Numbered from the stretch's first letter, positions 43,567-53,345 are shown. The stretch is DNA of 64,000 nucleotides from Pseudomonas sp. Os17 (GCF_001547895.1 NZ_AP014627.1:3785501-3849500); one strand, 5' to 3'. Program-made: numbers and translations. The notes: a model not told the origin generated them from the sequence alone.

Positions 43567-45105
43567 ATGCCCTTGACCGCCAAAGGTCCACTGAAACGCT
43601 CGACCCGTACCCTCTGGACCTTGCTGGCCATTGTCCTGCCGATTGCGCTGGGCGCCGTCATCCTCTATGCCCAGGCTGAGCGAACCCTGGAGCGCAGCAG
43701 CCTGGAAACCGCCGAAGAAGCCATTCGCCAATTCGACCTGATGCTGGACAACACCGATATCGCCGCCAAGGCGCTGCTGCCCCTGGTGGGCCAGGATTGC
43801 GACGCCGCACGGCAACTGGCCCTGCGTGATCAGGTCACGCGCCGGCCCTTCGTGCGCTCGACCAATCTGGTGTGGCGCAACAGCAACTATTGCAGCTCGT
43901 TGCTGGGCAGTTACGCGGTGCCCCTCGATCCCCAGGATTATGTGGGTGGCCGACTCTGGCTGATGGACGGCAACCCCATCACGCCCAATACGGCGTTGCT
44001 GATCTACCGCTGGAGCGAGGGCGAGCGCGCGGTCCTGGCCACCATAGACGGCTACCACCTGGCCAACGCCCTGCGCCTGATCAGCCGCTTTGCCGACCTG
44101 CAGCTGCAGGTGGGGGCGCACTGGCTGTCCAGCGACGGCCAGGTCCACGCGGGTGCTGCGCCCCAGGCGGCGGTGGCCAGCCAACACCTGACCTCGGCGC
44201 GCTATCCCTACAGCGTCAGCGCCGGCTTTCCCCCAGGGGATGTCTGGCACTACATGAAAAGCCAGTACCCGGCGCTATTTGGCCTGCTGGTGTTCCTCGG
44301 CGCCGCCACCGGCGTCCTCGCCCACTGGCTGCAGAAGCGCTCCGCCTCCCCCAGCCAGGAGCTGCGCCGGGCGCTGGACGCCCAGGAGTTCATTGCCTAT
44401 TTCCAGCCAGTGGTGCGCGGCGACAGCCTGCAATGGGCCGGGATTGAAGTGCTGATGCGCTGGCAACACCCCAAGGAAGGGCTGGTGCGTCCTGATCTGT
44501 TCATTCCCTTCGCCGAGCATTCGGGGCTGATCGTGCCCATGACCCGCTCGCTGATGCAGCAGACCCGGCAAGCCCTGGCTCCCCACGCCAGGCACTTCAG
44601 CGACGGTTTTCATATCGGCATCAACATCACGGCCAGTCATTGCAACGATCTGCAGTTGCTGGACGACTGTCGGGATTTCCTCGCGGCCTTTGCGCCGGGC
44701 AAGGTGATTCTGGTGCTGGAGCTGACCGAGCGCGAGTTGATCAAACCCACGGCCATCACCCAGCAGCTGTTTGCCGCCTTGCACGAACTGGGCGTGATGA
44801 TCGCCATCGACGACTTCGGCACCGGGCATTCCAGCCTGGCTTATCTGCGCCAGTTCAATGTCGACTACTTGAAGATTGATCAAAGCTTCGTGGCCATGAT
44901 CGGTGCCGATGCCCTGTCCCTGCATATACTCGACAGCATTATCCAACTCTCGGCCAAACTCGATCTGGGTATAGTCGCCGAAGGCGTAGAAACCACCGAA
45001 CAGCGCGACTATCTGGTCGCCCAAGGGGTAGATTTCCTACAGGGTTATTTATTTGGCCGACCGATGCCCAGTAGTGAATTTGTTGCCGTTCTAGCGCGCC
45101 ATTAA
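43567..45105 (+). CDS. CSS-EAL cyclic-di-GMP phosphodiesterase
   Basis: 512 aa, inner membrane. A first helix (about residues 16-35), a periplasmic CSS-motif domain with Cys78 and Cys109-Ser-Ser (NYCSSLLGS), a second helix (about 237-257), then a cytoplasmic EAL domain. The EAL motif reads EVL (GIEVLMRW), and DDFGTGHSSL, LKIDQSF, LELTERE and VAEGVETTEQ are intact, so it should hydrolyse c-di-GMP. In this family (E. coli PdeC type) periplasmic thiol redox state controls activity. Next to, not overlapping, a LysR gene; MvaV follows on the same strand. Confidence 0.92.
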   Translation: MPLTAKGPLKRSTRTLWTLLAIVLPIALGAVILYAQAERTLERSSLETAEEAIRQFDLMLDNTDIAAKALLPLVGQDCDAARQLALRDQVTRRPFVRSTNLVWRNSNYCSSLLGSYAVPLDPQDYVGGRLWLMDGNPITPNTALLIYRWSEGERAVLATIDGYHLANALRLISRFADLQLQVGAHWLSSDGQVHAGAAPQAAVASQHLTSARYPYSVSAGFPPGDVWHYMKSQYPALFGLLVFLGAATGVLAHWLQKRSASPSQELRRALDAQEFIAYFQPVVRGDSLQWAGIEVLMRWQHPKEGLVRPDLFIPFAEHSGLIVPMTRSLMQQTRQALAPHARHFSDGFHIGINITASHCNDLQLLDDCRDFLAAFAPGKVILVLELTERELIKPTAITQQLFAALHELGVMIAIDDFGTGHSSLAYLRQFNVDYLKIDQSFVAMIGADALSLHILDSIIQLSAKLDLGIVAEGVETTEQRDYLVAQGVDFLQGYLFGRPMPSSEFVAVLARH

Positions 45106-45349
45106 ATAGCCATACCAGAACAACAAGTACTCGAATTGACAACTCGCAAGCTGCAGCAATTTGAATCATTCAGCCAATACCGAGGCAAACAAGAACAACC
45201 TGATTTACTCCGCCGCCATTAACTACTACAATTTTTCACGCCTGTTCATGATTCACAGGTAGGCCACTTAATCGAACCTTAATCGGCTCATGGCTTATAG
45301 CTTTGTTTGTGGTTTGTATCAGCCAAAATAGACTATTGGAGTGAAGATA

Positions 45350-45715
45350 TTGTCCAGACTTGCTGAATTTCGTGCTGCAGAAAAAGCACTTCAAGAACAG
45401 CTCGCGCAGCTTGAATCCCTGAAGAATGACGCCGGACTCAAAAAGGAAATCGAGTTCGAAGAGAAGCTCCAGGCCCTGATGAAGTCCTATGACAAGAGTC
45501 TGCGTGACATCATCGCAATCCTTGATCCAAACCTGGGCAAAACCGGCCTGCCTCCGGCCAACGCCCCTAAACAGCGGCGCGCACGAGTGGTCAAGGTTTA
45601 TCAGAACCCGCACACCGGCGAACTGATTGAAACCAAAGGCGGCAACCATCGCGGCCTGAAAGCCTGGAAAGAACAGTATGGCGCCGCCACTGTGGATTCC
45701 TGGCTGCGCGCTTGA
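45350..45715 (+). CDS. mvaV: MvaT/MvaV-family H-NS-like xenogeneic silencer
   Basis: 121-aa nucleoid-associated protein: N-terminal coiled-coil oligomerisation part (SRLAEFRAAEKALQEQLAQLESLKND), a basic linker (PKQRRARVVKVYQNP) and the MvaT AT-hook-like DNA-binding segment THTGE..ETKGGNHRGLKAWKEQYG. Such proteins coat AT-rich foreign DNA. TTG at 45350 is the preferred start: GGAG sits 8 bases before it and relatives begin MSRLAEF. The GTG at 45341 overlaps that GGAG and would add three residues. Upstream DNA is unusually AT-rich with repeated TTAATCG, fitting autoregulation. Confidence 0.9.
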   Translation: MSRLAEFRAAEKALQEQLAQLESLKNDAGLKKEIEFEEKLQALMKSYDKSLRDIIAILDPNLGKTGLPPANAPKQRRARVVKVYQNPHTGELIETKGGNHRGLKAWKEQYGAATVDSWLRA

Positions 45716-45731
45716 ACAAAGCCCCCACCTG

Positions 45732-45760
45732 AAAAAGGCCCTGCATATGCAGGGCTTTTT
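45732..45760 (+). terminator. Rho-independent terminator of mvaV
   Basis: GCCCTGCATATGCAGGGC, an 18-bp self-complementary palindrome that can fold into a short-loop hairpin, flanked by A and T runs (AAAAAG, TTTTT). Confidence 0.92.
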
Positions 45761-45964
45761 ACATTGATAAGAATATTCTTATTACGACTTGCATCTAAGA
45801 CCGCCTTCAGCACCGATGGCCGGCATTTTCACCGCACGCGACGACTGCAAGCCCGCCGGGGATTGTGCCTTGCAACAACAGCCTCACTACAACTTCAGAC
45901 TTAATACCTTTCCGCTAACCCACCCTCGACCTGAGAAAGCAAACCGGCAGCTTCAGAATTTTCC

Positions 45965-46492
45965 TCAAAGTTTAAGGCTATTTCGTACAGCTAGTATTTC
46001 GTCCTGACTATCAGCATAAGCCTGTGCCTGGCCGGCGTATGAAAGTACATAAGCCTTATTCCCATCCACAGCGGCCACCAATGTTTGCGACAGCACATGC
46101 CGGCCATTCTGGGTAATGGTGCAAGTGGTCTCCAGGGCTTGCAGCCGACTCAACTGTGCCGCATGAATCTTGTTACAGACACTCTGATAACCGCCTCGGG
46201 CAAAGTCCTTCTGCACGGATTTGCGCATCTCCAGTAATACCCCCTGAAGATTGACTACATGCCCGCTGTCGACTTGCGTCATGGTCAACTCCATGACCAT
46301 CTGCGGATTGCCGGCGGCATCGTTTTTCACCGCCCGCTGACGGGAAACCTCGGCCGCCGGATCGCCCTCCTGCGCAGGCACCGGCTCCACCGTCCAGCCT
46401 TGCGGCCAGGCGACTTGTGGCGCGGCCTGGACAAAGCCGGCAAACGCCAGCACAAACAGGGCCGCGACCCGGGGGTTGAACGATTCGATCAT
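45965..46492 (-). CDS. Secreted DUF4946-type protein
   Basis: 175 aa with a signal peptide (RVAALFVLAFAGFVQAAPQ) and a mature domain containing WPQGWTVEPVPA, QKDFARGGYQSVCNKI and TTCTITQNGRHVLSQTLVAA; two cysteines probably form a disulfide. It resembles a Pseudomonas-wide family (DUF4946) of unknown function. ATG 46492 is chosen; a GTG 12 bases upstream is an alternative. Convergent with mvaV, divergent from gloA. Confidence 0.78.
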   Translation of the reverse strand: MIESFNPRVAALFVLAFAGFVQAAPQVAWPQGWTVEPVPAQEGDPAAEVSRQRAVKNDAAGNPQMVMELTMTQVDSGHVVNLQGVLLEMRKSVQKDFARGGYQSVCNKIHAAQLSRLQALETTCTITQNGRHVLSQTLVAAVDGNKAYVLSYAGQAQAYADSQDEILAVRNSLKL

Positions 46493-46691
46493 GGATTTGC
46501 ACACCAGGGAAACGGGCCTGGAAGTCTGAGCCCGACGCCAGGAATGGGCAATAGATCAGGAGCTTTGGGTTTGGCGTCATGGCGTCCGGTTGCGTATCAT
46601 TGCCCGATCCCAACGACGCCTGAACCCTTGCCAGCCAAGGGCCGGTTCGCCTTCGCCCACAACCTTTGCCGCACTTTTTCCTGGAGGGCCC

Positions 46692-47213
46692 ATGAGCCTC
46701 GAACAACTCAACACTTTCCCCGGCGTGACCGCCCAACCGGATGCGGCGACCGCACGCTTCGTGTTCAACCACACCATGTTGCGGGTCAAGGACATCACCC
46801 GCTCCCTGGATTTCTACACCCGGGTCCTGGGCTTCTCCCTGCTGGAGAAACGCGACTTTCCCGAAGCCGAGTTCAGCCTGTACTTCCTCGCCCTGGTGGA
46901 CAAGGCGCAGATCCCGGCGGACGCCGCGGCCCGTACCCAGTGGATGAACGCCATCCCCGGCGTCCTCGAACTGACCCACAACCATGGCACCGAAAACGAT
47001 CCGGACTTCGCCTACCACAACGGCAACAGCGACCCGCGGGGCTTTGGCCACATCTGCATCTCGGTCCCTGACGTCGTTGCCGCCTGCGAACGCTTCGAAG
47101 CCCTGGGCTGCGACTTTCAAAAACGCCTGAGCGACGGCCGCATGAAGAGCCTGGCCTTCATCAAGGACCCGGACGGCTACTGGGTCGAGATCATCCAGCC
47201 CACCCCGCTGTAA
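46692..47213 (+). CDS. gloA: Lactoylglutathione lyase (glyoxalase I)
   Basis: 173-aa metal-dependent glyoxalase I that converts the methylglyoxal-glutathione adduct to S-lactoylglutathione. The four metal ligands appear as His (FNHTMLRVKD), Glu (VLELTHN), His (GHICISV) and Glu (YWVEIIQ). CTGGAGG precedes ATG 46692. The length matches the longer proteobacterial GloA class that includes the LNTFPGVTAQPD leader. Confidence 0.94.
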   Translation: MSLEQLNTFPGVTAQPDAATARFVFNHTMLRVKDITRSLDFYTRVLGFSLLEKRDFPEAEFSLYFLALVDKAQIPADAAARTQWMNAIPGVLELTHNHGTENDPDFAYHNGNSDPRGFGHICISVPDVVAACERFEALGCDFQKRLSDGRMKSLAFIKDPDGYWVEIIQPTPL

Positions 47214-47324
47214 CCCGGGTTACACAGGCGCTGACTCGCCAGCGAAGGCCTGGTAAAGCACGGCGCCAGCCCCAAGGGCCTGCTCCGTGACACGCAAGCG
47301 CCCCACCCTGCAAAACGCCAATAA

Positions 47325-47356
47325 AAAACCCCATGAGCGAAGGCTCATGGGGTTTT
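47325..47356. terminator. Bidirectional terminator between gloA and ahpF
   Basis: AAAACCCCATGAGC, 4-nt loop, GCTCATGGGGTTTT; perfect 14-bp stem with A and T tracts on both sides, serving convergent genes. Confidence 0.92.
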
Positions 47357-47373
47357 GTGTTTCCACTGCGGGC

Positions 47374-48939
47374 TTATGCCGGGGCTGAAGTGCGGATCAG
47401 GTGATCGAAGGCACTCAGAGAGGCCTTGGCGCCCTCGCCCACCGCGATCACGATCTGCTTGTACGGCACCGTGGTCACGTCTCCGGCGGCGAACACCCCA
47501 GGCAGCGAAGTCTCGCCACGGGCATCGACAATGATCTCGCCACGGGGCGACAACTCGACGGTGCCCTTGAGCCAGTCGGTGTTGGGCAGCAAGCCGATCT
47601 GCACGAAGATGCCTTCCAGGTCCACCGTGTGGAACTCGCCCGAATCGCGATCCTTGTACGCCAGGCCGGTGACCTTCTGCCCGTCGCCCTTGACTTCACT
47701 GGTCAGGGCACTGCTGATGACCTTGACGTTGGGCAGGCTGTAGAGCTTGCGCTGCAACACCGCATCGGCCCGCAGTTTGCTGTCGAACTCAAGCAGGGTC
47801 ACGTGGCTGACGATACCCGCCAGATCGATGGCCGCTTCGACGCCGGAGTTGCCGCCACCAATCACCGCCACGCGCTTACCTTTAAACAGCGGACCATCGC
47901 AGTGCGGGCAGAAGCACACGCCCTTGGCCTTGTATTCCTGCTCGCCGGGCACGCCCATTTCACGCCAGCGGGCACCGGTGGCCAGGATCACCGACTTGGC
48001 CTTGAGGCTGGCGCCGCTTTCGAACTGGATCTCGTGCAGGCCGCCGACCTCCTTGGCCGGCACCAGGGCGCTGGCACGCTGCAGGTTCATGATGTCGACG
48101 TCGTACTGCTTGACGTGCTCCTCCAGCGCCGCCGCCAGTTTCGGCCCTTCGGTCTCTTGCACCGAGACAAAGTTCTCGATGGCCATGGTGTCCAGTACCT
48201 GGCCGCCGAAACGCTCGGCGGCAACCCCGGTACGAATGCCTTTGCGAGCGGCGTAAATGGCGGCCGACGCCCCGGCCGGTCCACCGCCGACCACCAGTAC
48301 ATCAAAGGCCTCTTTGGCGCTGAGCTTCTGCGCCTGCTTCTGCACCGCGCCGGTGTCGAGCTTGGCGAGGATTTCCTCCAGGCCCATGCGTCCCTGACCG
48401 AAGTTCACACCGTTGAGGTAGATGCTCGGCACCGCCATCACCTTGCGCTCATCGACTTCGGCCTGGAACAGCGCGCCGTCAATGGCCACGTGGCGGATGT
48501 TGGGGTTGAGCACCGCCATCAGGTTCAGCGCCTGGACCACGTCCGGGCAGTTCTGGCAGGACAGCGAGAAATAGGTCTCGAAGTTGAACTCGCCCTTGAG
48601 CGAGCGGATCTGCTCGATCACTTCAGCGCTGGCTTTGGAGGGGTGCCCGCCTACTTGCAACAGGGCAAGCACCAGGGAAGTGAATTCGTGCCCCATGGGA
48701 ATACCGGCGAAACGCAGGCTGATATCACTCCCCGGGCGATTCAACGAGAACGATGGCTTGCGCGCATCGGTGCCGTTGTCGAGCAAGGTAATCTGGTTGG
48801 AAAGACTGACAATGTCTTTGAGTAACGCGAGCATTTCCTGGGATTTCGCACCGTCGTCGAGGGAGGCGACGATCTCGATCGGCTGGGTGACCCGTTCCAG
48901 GTATGACTTCAACTGAGCTTTAAGATTGGCGTCCAACAT
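47374..48939 (-). CDS. ahpF: Alkyl hydroperoxide reductase subunit F
   Basis: 521-aa flavoprotein disulfide reductase that uses NADH to recycle AhpC. N-terminal double-thioredoxin domain with CxxC 128/131 (SCQNCPD), then a thioredoxin-reductase-like part with GGGPAGA, CxxC 344/347 (FCPHCDG) and [10 protein letters not shown]. Normal length. AGGA lies upstream of ATG 48939. Located downstream of ahpC on the same strand, with a terminator-like hairpin between them. Confidence 0.97.
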   Translation of the reverse strand: MLDANLKAQLKSYLERVTQPIEIVASLDDGAKSQEMLALLKDIVSLSNQITLLDNGTDARKPSFSLNRPGSDISLRFAGIPMGHEFTSLVLALLQVGGHPSKASAEVIEQIRSLKGEFNFETYFSLSCQNCPDVVQALNLMAVLNPNIRHVAIDGALFQAEVDERKVMAVPSIYLNGVNFGQGRMGLEEILAKLDTGAVQKQAQKLSAKEAFDVLVVGGGPAGASAAIYAARKGIRTGVAAERFGGQVLDTMAIENFVSVQETEGPKLAAALEEHVKQYDVDIMNLQRASALVPAKEVGGLHEIQFESGASLKAKSVILATGARWREMGVPGEQEYKAKGVCFCPHCDGPLFKGKRVAVIGGGNSGVEAAIDLAGIVSHVTLLEFDSKLRADAVLQRKLYSLPNVKVISSALTSEVKGDGQKVTGLAYKDRDSGEFHTVDLEGIFVQIGLLPNTDWLKGTVELSPRGEIIVDARGETSLPGVFAAGDVTTVPYKQIVIAVGEGAKASLSAFDHLIRTSAPA

Positions 48940-48966
48940 ACGGGCGATTTCCTATTGATTCGGTAT

Positions 48967-49005
48967 AAAAAACAACGCCCGAGCGAATCTCGCCCGGGCG
49001 TTATT
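48967..49005 (-). terminator. Terminator or attenuator between ahpC and ahpF
   Basis: AACGCCCGAGCG, 5-nt loop, CGCCCGGGCGTT (one G:U) followed on the minus strand by GTTTTTT. It ends the ahpC message; partial read-through would give ahpF, a common ratio control in ahpCF loci. Confidence 0.85.
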
Positions 49006-49061
49006 TGAGGGCGGTGCGGCTGACTTAAGTGCGGATGACCGCCCTTGAATGAAGCATGGAC

Positions 49062-49625
49062 TTAGATCTTGCCGACCAGGTCCAGGGACGGAGCCAGGGT
49101 GGCCTCGCCTTCTTTCCACTTGGCTGGGCAGACTTCGCCCGGGTGCGCGGCAACGTACTGAGCGGCCTTGATCTTGCGCAGCAACTCGGAAGCGTCACGA
49201 CCTACGCCGCCATCGTTGATTTCAACGATCTTGATCTGGCCTTCAGGGTTGATCACGAAGGTGCCACGGTCAGCCAGACCGGCTTCTTCGATCAGCACAT
49301 CGAAGTTGCGCGAGATGGCCAGGGTCGGGTCGCCGATCATGGTGTACTGGATCTTGCCGATGGCTGGCGAAGTGTTGTGCCAGGCAGCGTGGGCAAAGTG
49401 GGTGTCGGTGGAAACGCTGTAGATCTCAACGCCCAGTTTCTGGAATTCGGCGTAGTTGTCGGCCAGGTCTTCCAGCTCGGTCGGGCAGACGAAGGTGAAG
49501 TCAGCCGGGTAGAAGAATACGACGGACCATTTGCCTTTCAGATCAGCGTCCGACACTTCGACGAATGCGCCGTTTTTGAATGCGGTGGCTTTGAACGGTT
49601 TAACTTGGCTGTTGATGATAGGCAT
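49062..49625 (-). CDS. ahpC: Alkyl hydroperoxide reductase subunit C (peroxiredoxin)
   Basis: 187-aa typical 2-Cys peroxiredoxin. Peroxidatic Cys47 (DFTFVCPTE) and resolving Cys166 (EVCPAKW) are both present, with the GGLG/YF-like C-terminal region represented by LDLVGKI. Reduces organic peroxides and H2O2 in the cytosol and is recycled by AhpF. GGAGAG precedes ATG 49625; upstream in-frame starts lack family homology. Confidence 0.97.
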   Translation of the reverse strand: MPIINSQVKPFKATAFKNGAFVEVSDADLKGKWSVVFFYPADFTFVCPTELEDLADNYAEFQKLGVEIYSVSTDTHFAHAAWHNTSPAIGKIQYTMIGDPTLAISRNFDVLIEEAGLADRGTFVINPEGQIKIVEINDGGVGRDASELLRKIKAAQYVAAHPGEVCPAKWKEGEATLAPSLDLVGKI

Positions 49626-49748
49626 CGTTGACTCTCCATCAGTGGTTGAAAACGTTGGGTGAAAACTTGATGGGGAGAATCCTAGCCAATCAGTCGCCGC
49701 TTGGCTCATTGGCAAACCTGATGCCAACGATTGGTTTTGGCTATAAGG

Positions 49749-49774
49749 CTACCGTATTGATAGAAGAAACCTTT
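49749..49774. promoter_or_regulatory. Partial OxyR-like site upstream of ahpC
   Basis: CTAC-N7-ATAG-N7-CTTT about 125 bp before the ahpC ATG. It keeps three of the four tetranucleotides of the OxyR consensus (ATAG-N7-CTAT repeated) with 10 of 12 bases matching; the outermost box is lost. It lies next to the integrase stop codon. Low certainty. Confidence 0.3.
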
Positions 49775-49776
49775 GA

Positions 49777-50715
49777 TCACTGACGCACAGGTTTCTCGTC
49801 GATGCGCGCCATGCCCATGAATGGATTGACCTCCAGGTAACGCATGGCGGACTTCATGTCCTTCCAGCCGACATAGCTCATCAGCGACTTCAGGTCCCAA
49901 CCGCTGCGATGCGCCCAGGTGGCAAAGCCCCGGCGCAGGGAGTGACTGGTGTAATGCTCGGCGGCGATGCCGGCGCGCTCCAGGGCCTGGCGCAACAGGG
50001 GAATCACGCTATTGGCGTGCAAACCCTGCTCACCCAGGTGGCCCCAGCGATCGATCGCGCGAAACACCGGGCCGCGAACCAGGGCCGCGGCATTGATCCA
50101 TTCGATGTAGGCCTGCACCGGACACAGGCGCTGCAAGGCCGGCGTGTGATAGGTGCGACCAAGGTTGTCGCGGTCGCTCTTGCTGCGCGGCACATAAAGG
50201 CTGATGCCGGATCCGGCGCTGGCCTGCACATGCTCGATCTGCAGGCGGCACAGCTCATCACTGCGAAAGCCTCGCCAGAAACCCAGCAGGATCAACGCCC
50301 GATCGCGCAGCGCCCGTAACAGATCAGCCTGACGTCCGTCGCCACGGGCCGCCGCTGCCTCGCCATCGAGCCAGGCAATCACCCGCTCCAGGTGCTGCAA
50401 CTGCAATGGCTCGGCCTGTTTTTCGCGAACCGGGTGCACCGCGCGAATCCCCTTGAACACCTGACGCACCACCGGCGCCTTGGTCGGGTCGGCAAAGCCC
50501 TGGCTGTTGTGCCATTGGGCCAGGGCCGAGAGGCGCAACTTCAAGGTATTGATCGACAGTTCACCGGCATAGGCCACCAGGTAGCGGGCCACGCTGTCCG
50601 CGGTGGCCGGCAGGAATCCGCCCCACTGCACCTCGAAGTGTTCGATGGCCGCCCGATAACTGCGGCGGGTGTTATCGCGGGTGGCGGCTTGCAGGTAACG
50701 ATCCAGCTCACTCAT
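49777..50715 (-). CDS. Orphan tyrosine recombinase/integrase
   Basis: 312-aa tyrosine site-specific recombinase with an intact active site: Arg151 (GFRSDELCRL), Lys179 (RSKS), His258 and Arg261 (SHSLRRGF), Trp284 (YVGWKD) and nucleophile Tyr293 (MRYLEV). The N-terminal core-binding SAM-like domain (TRRSYRAAIEHFEVQW..) is present. GGAG precedes ATG 50715 by 5 bases. No att sites, excisionase or phage genes are nearby; it sits between ahpC and a divergent KfrA-like gene. Either a remnant of an old integration or a recombinase with a chromosomal job. Confidence 0.88.
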   Translation of the reverse strand: MSELDRYLQAATRDNTRRSYRAAIEHFEVQWGGFLPATADSVARYLVAYAGELSINTLKLRLSALAQWHNSQGFADPTKAPVVRQVFKGIRAVHPVREKQAEPLQLQHLERVIAWLDGEAAAARGDGRQADLLRALRDRALILLGFWRGFRSDELCRLQIEHVQASAGSGISLYVPRSKSDRDNLGRTYHTPALQRLCPVQAYIEWINAAALVRGPVFRAIDRWGHLGEQGLHANSVIPLLRQALERAGIAAEHYTSHSLRRGFATWAHRSGWDLKSLMSYVGWKDMKSAMRYLEVNPFMGMARIDEKPVRQ

Positions 50716-50842
50716 GGCAGCTCCACTGAGGCAAATGTACGGCGACCAGGGCCGAAAACCGACCGCCGCGCCTGTCACACGGGGTAATACTACAATATCC
50801 AATGTCAAATTTACGCTATCGGATGCGTCTTTCTACCTGTAC

Positions 50843-50856
50843 AATTATCGATAATT
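50843..50856. promoter_or_regulatory. 14-bp perfect palindrome between integrase and KfrA-like genes
   Basis: AATTATCGATAATT in an AT-rich 180-bp divergent region, 40 bp before the KfrA-like start. KfrA proteins autoregulate through palindromes; the site may alternatively be bound by the recombinase. Confidence 0.45.
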
Positions 50857-50895
50857 ACATACCACGTATCACAGTATTAAATCGTCGGAGGACAC

Positions 50896-51903
50896 ATGGC
50901 TCGCGGAGGCATTAACAAAGCGGTGGTGAAAAAGGCGCGCCAGGCGATTCTTGCCCGCGGCGAACACCCGAGCATCGACGCAGTACGCATAGAAATGGGC
51001 AATACCGGCTCAAAAACCACCATCCACCGCTACCTGAAGGAGCTCGACGATGGCAGCACTCGCCGGGAGGCCGGCCCGGTAGCGCTGGACGAGGAACTCG
51101 GCGAACTGGTCGGGCGCCTGGCGCAGCGCCTCCAGGAGCAAGCCCGGGAACCCCTGGAGCAGGCCCTCGCCCACTCCGAACAGCAGAAGCAGGCATTCGA
51201 ACAACAGCTGGAGCAAGCCCGGCGCACAGAGGAGCAGCTGCAACAGCAACTGCAGATCCAGGCCAGCGCCCTGGCCGGTGAAAGTGCCGCACTGCAAGAC
51301 ACGCGTTCGATGCTGCAGAGCGAACAGACCCGCAATGCCGAGCTCAACCAGGCACTGAAGGACTACGACCTGCGCCTGGAAGACAAGGAGCAGCAGATCC
51401 GCTCCCTGGAAGACAAGCACCTGCACGCCCGGGACGCCCTGGAACACTATCGCGCCGCCAGCAAGGAACAGCGCGAGCAGGAGCATCGCCGCCACGAGGG
51501 CCAGCTACAGCAGCTGCAGGCCGAACTGCGGCAAGCCCAGCAGAGCGCCCTGGTTCGCCAGGACGAAATCACTCAACTGCATCGCGACAACGAACGCTTG
51601 CTCGGCGAGCAACGGGCCAGCCACAAGGAGCTTATGCAAGCCCAGGAAGCCGCCAGCAAGGGTGCAGCCCTGCAGGCACAACTGCGCGAGCAACTGACAC
51701 GCCTGGACAGCGCCAGCACCCTGCTGCAGGAACGCCTGCGAGTGGCTTCGGAGGAGATGCAGGCACTCAGGGAAAGAGCCGATGAGCAGACTCGTCTGAG
51801 CAAGGAGATGGAATTGCGCGCCGCCAAGGCCGAGGCCGGCCTCGAGGCGCTGCGCCTGGCCTCCGCCAGCAAGGCGAAGGCAGGCAAGAAAGCCGACTCC
51901 TGA
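50896..51903 (+). CDS. KfrA-like DNA-binding coiled-coil protein
   Basis: 335 aa. A short N-terminal DNA-binding domain (GGINKAVVKKARQAILARGEHPSIDAVRIEMGNTGSKTTIHRYLKEL) of the KfrA_N type precedes a very long Gln/Glu/Leu-rich coiled coil (about residues 70-320). Plasmid KfrA proteins repress their own genes and help segregation by forming filaments. Chromosomal homologues are uncharacterised. CGGAGG precedes ATG 50896. Divergent from the integrase; its stop is one base from the convergent gor stop. Confidence 0.87.
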   Translation: MARGGINKAVVKKARQAILARGEHPSIDAVRIEMGNTGSKTTIHRYLKELDDGSTRREAGPVALDEELGELVGRLAQRLQEQAREPLEQALAHSEQQKQAFEQQLEQARRTEEQLQQQLQIQASALAGESAALQDTRSMLQSEQTRNAELNQALKDYDLRLEDKEQQIRSLEDKHLHARDALEHYRAASKEQREQEHRRHEGQLQQLQAELRQAQQSALVRQDEITQLHRDNERLLGEQRASHKELMQAQEAASKGAALQAQLREQLTRLDSASTLLQERLRVASEEMQALRERADEQTRLSKEMELRAAKAEAGLEALRLASASKAKAGKKADS

Positions 51904-53262
51904 TCAGTCGGCGACAGGCGTACGCATGGTGACGAACTCTTCGGCGGCGGTCGGGTGCACGCCGATGGTTTCGTCGAAGTCACGCTTGGTCGCCCCGGCC
52001 TTCAGAGCAATCGCCAGCCCCTGGACGATTTCACCGGCGTCCGGACCGACCATGTGGCAGCCCAGCACTTTGTCGCTGTCGGCATCCACCACCAGCTTCA
52101 TCAGGGTGCGTTCCTGGCAGTCGGTCAGGGTCAGCTTCATCGGCCGGAACCGGCTTTCGAAGATCTGCACCTTGTGCCCCGCTTCCCGCGCCTGCTCTTC
52201 GGTCAGGCCGACGGTGCCGATATTCGGCAGGCTGAACACCGCCGTAGGGATCATCCGGTAATCCACCGGGCGGTACTGCTCGGGCTTGAACAGGCGCCGA
52301 GCCACAGCCATGCCCTCGGCCAGGGCCACCGGGGTCAATTGCACCCGGCCGATCACATCGCCAATCGCCAGGATCGATGGCTCGCTGCTCTGATACTGCT
52401 CATCCACCTCGATAAAGCCACGCTTGTCGAGTTTGACCCCGGTGCTCTCCAGGCCCAGGTTGTCGAGCATCGGCCTACGCCCGGTGGCGTAGAACACGCA
52501 GTCGGCGACCAGCTTGCGACCATCCTTGAGCGTGACCTCAAGACTGCCGTCGGCCTGCTTGTCGATACGCTCGATGTCCGCGTTGAACTGCAGCCCCAAG
52601 CCCCGCTTGGTCAGCTCTTCCTGCAAGTGCTTGCGCACCGCACCGTCAAAGCCGCGCAGGAACAGATCACCGCGATACAGCAGCTGGGTGTCGGCGCCCA
52701 GACCGTGGAAGATCCCGGCAAATTCCACCGCGATGTAACCACCGCCCACCACCAGCACGCGCTTGGGCAACGCCTTGAGGAAGAAGGCCTCATTGGAGCT
52801 GATGGCATGCTCGCGCCCCGGGATTTCCGGGATCTGCGGCCAGCCGCCAGTGGCAATCAGAATGTGCTTGGCGGTGTAGCGCTGGCCATTGACCTCCACC
52901 TGATGCGGATCGATCAGCTTGGCGTGGCCTTCGTGCAGGGTCACGCCGCTGTTGACCAGCAGATTGCGGTAGATGCCATTGAGACGATTGATTTCGCGGT
53001 CCTTGTTGGCAATCAAGGTCGCCCAATCGAAATGGGCCTCGCCAAGGGACCAACCGAAACCCGACGCCTGCTCGAAGTCTTCGGCAAAGTGTGCGCCGTA
53101 CACCAGCAGCTTTTTCGGCACACACCCGACGTTGACGCAGGTACCGCCCAGATAGCGGCTTTCGGCCACCGCAACTTTCGCGCCGAAGCCCGCCGCAAAG
53201 CGTGCACAACGCACACCGCCGGAACCGGCGCCAATTACATAAAGATCAAAATCGTAGGCCAT
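51904..53262 (-). CDS. gor: Glutathione-disulfide reductase
   Basis: 452-aa FAD-dependent NADPH:glutathione reductase. Redox-active Cys42 and Cys47 ([14 protein letters not shown]), FAD motif GAGSGG (11-16), second Rossmann [11 protein letters not shown], and the acid-base His436 ([11 protein letters not shown]) are intact. GGGAGAG precedes ATG 53262. Length equals E. coli Gor. Keeps the cytosol reduced and complements ahpCF and gloA nearby. Confidence 0.96.
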   Translation of the reverse strand: MAYDFDLYVIGAGSGGVRCARFAAGFGAKVAVAESRYLGGTCVNVGCVPKKLLVYGAHFAEDFEQASGFGWSLGEAHFDWATLIANKDREINRLNGIYRNLLVNSGVTLHEGHAKLIDPHQVEVNGQRYTAKHILIATGGWPQIPEIPGREHAISSNEAFFLKALPKRVLVVGGGYIAVEFAGIFHGLGADTQLLYRGDLFLRGFDGAVRKHLQEELTKRGLGLQFNADIERIDKQADGSLEVTLKDGRKLVADCVFYATGRRPMLDNLGLESTGVKLDKRGFIEVDEQYQSSEPSILAIGDVIGRVQLTPVALAEGMAVARRLFKPEQYRPVDYRMIPTAVFSLPNIGTVGLTEEQAREAGHKVQIFESRFRPMKLTLTDCQERTLMKLVVDADSDKVLGCHMVGPDAGEIVQGLAIALKAGATKRDFDETIGVHPTAAEEFVTMRTPVAD

Positions 53263-53345
53263 TTCACTCTCCCAGGCAGGCTGACAAGCATAACCGCAGA
53301 TGGCGATCGGGTCAGCGCAGTGGATTGACATAAGGGCGCCCAATG

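Noticed and set aside
45789..46007. Small plus-strand frame after mvaV
   Set aside because: No ribosome-binding site, odd composition, and its end overlaps the convergent DUF4946 gene.
47221..47324. REP-like fragment after gloA (CTCGCCAGCGAAGG)
   Set aside because: Only about 14 bp resemble a REP half, with no partner; too decayed to annotate.
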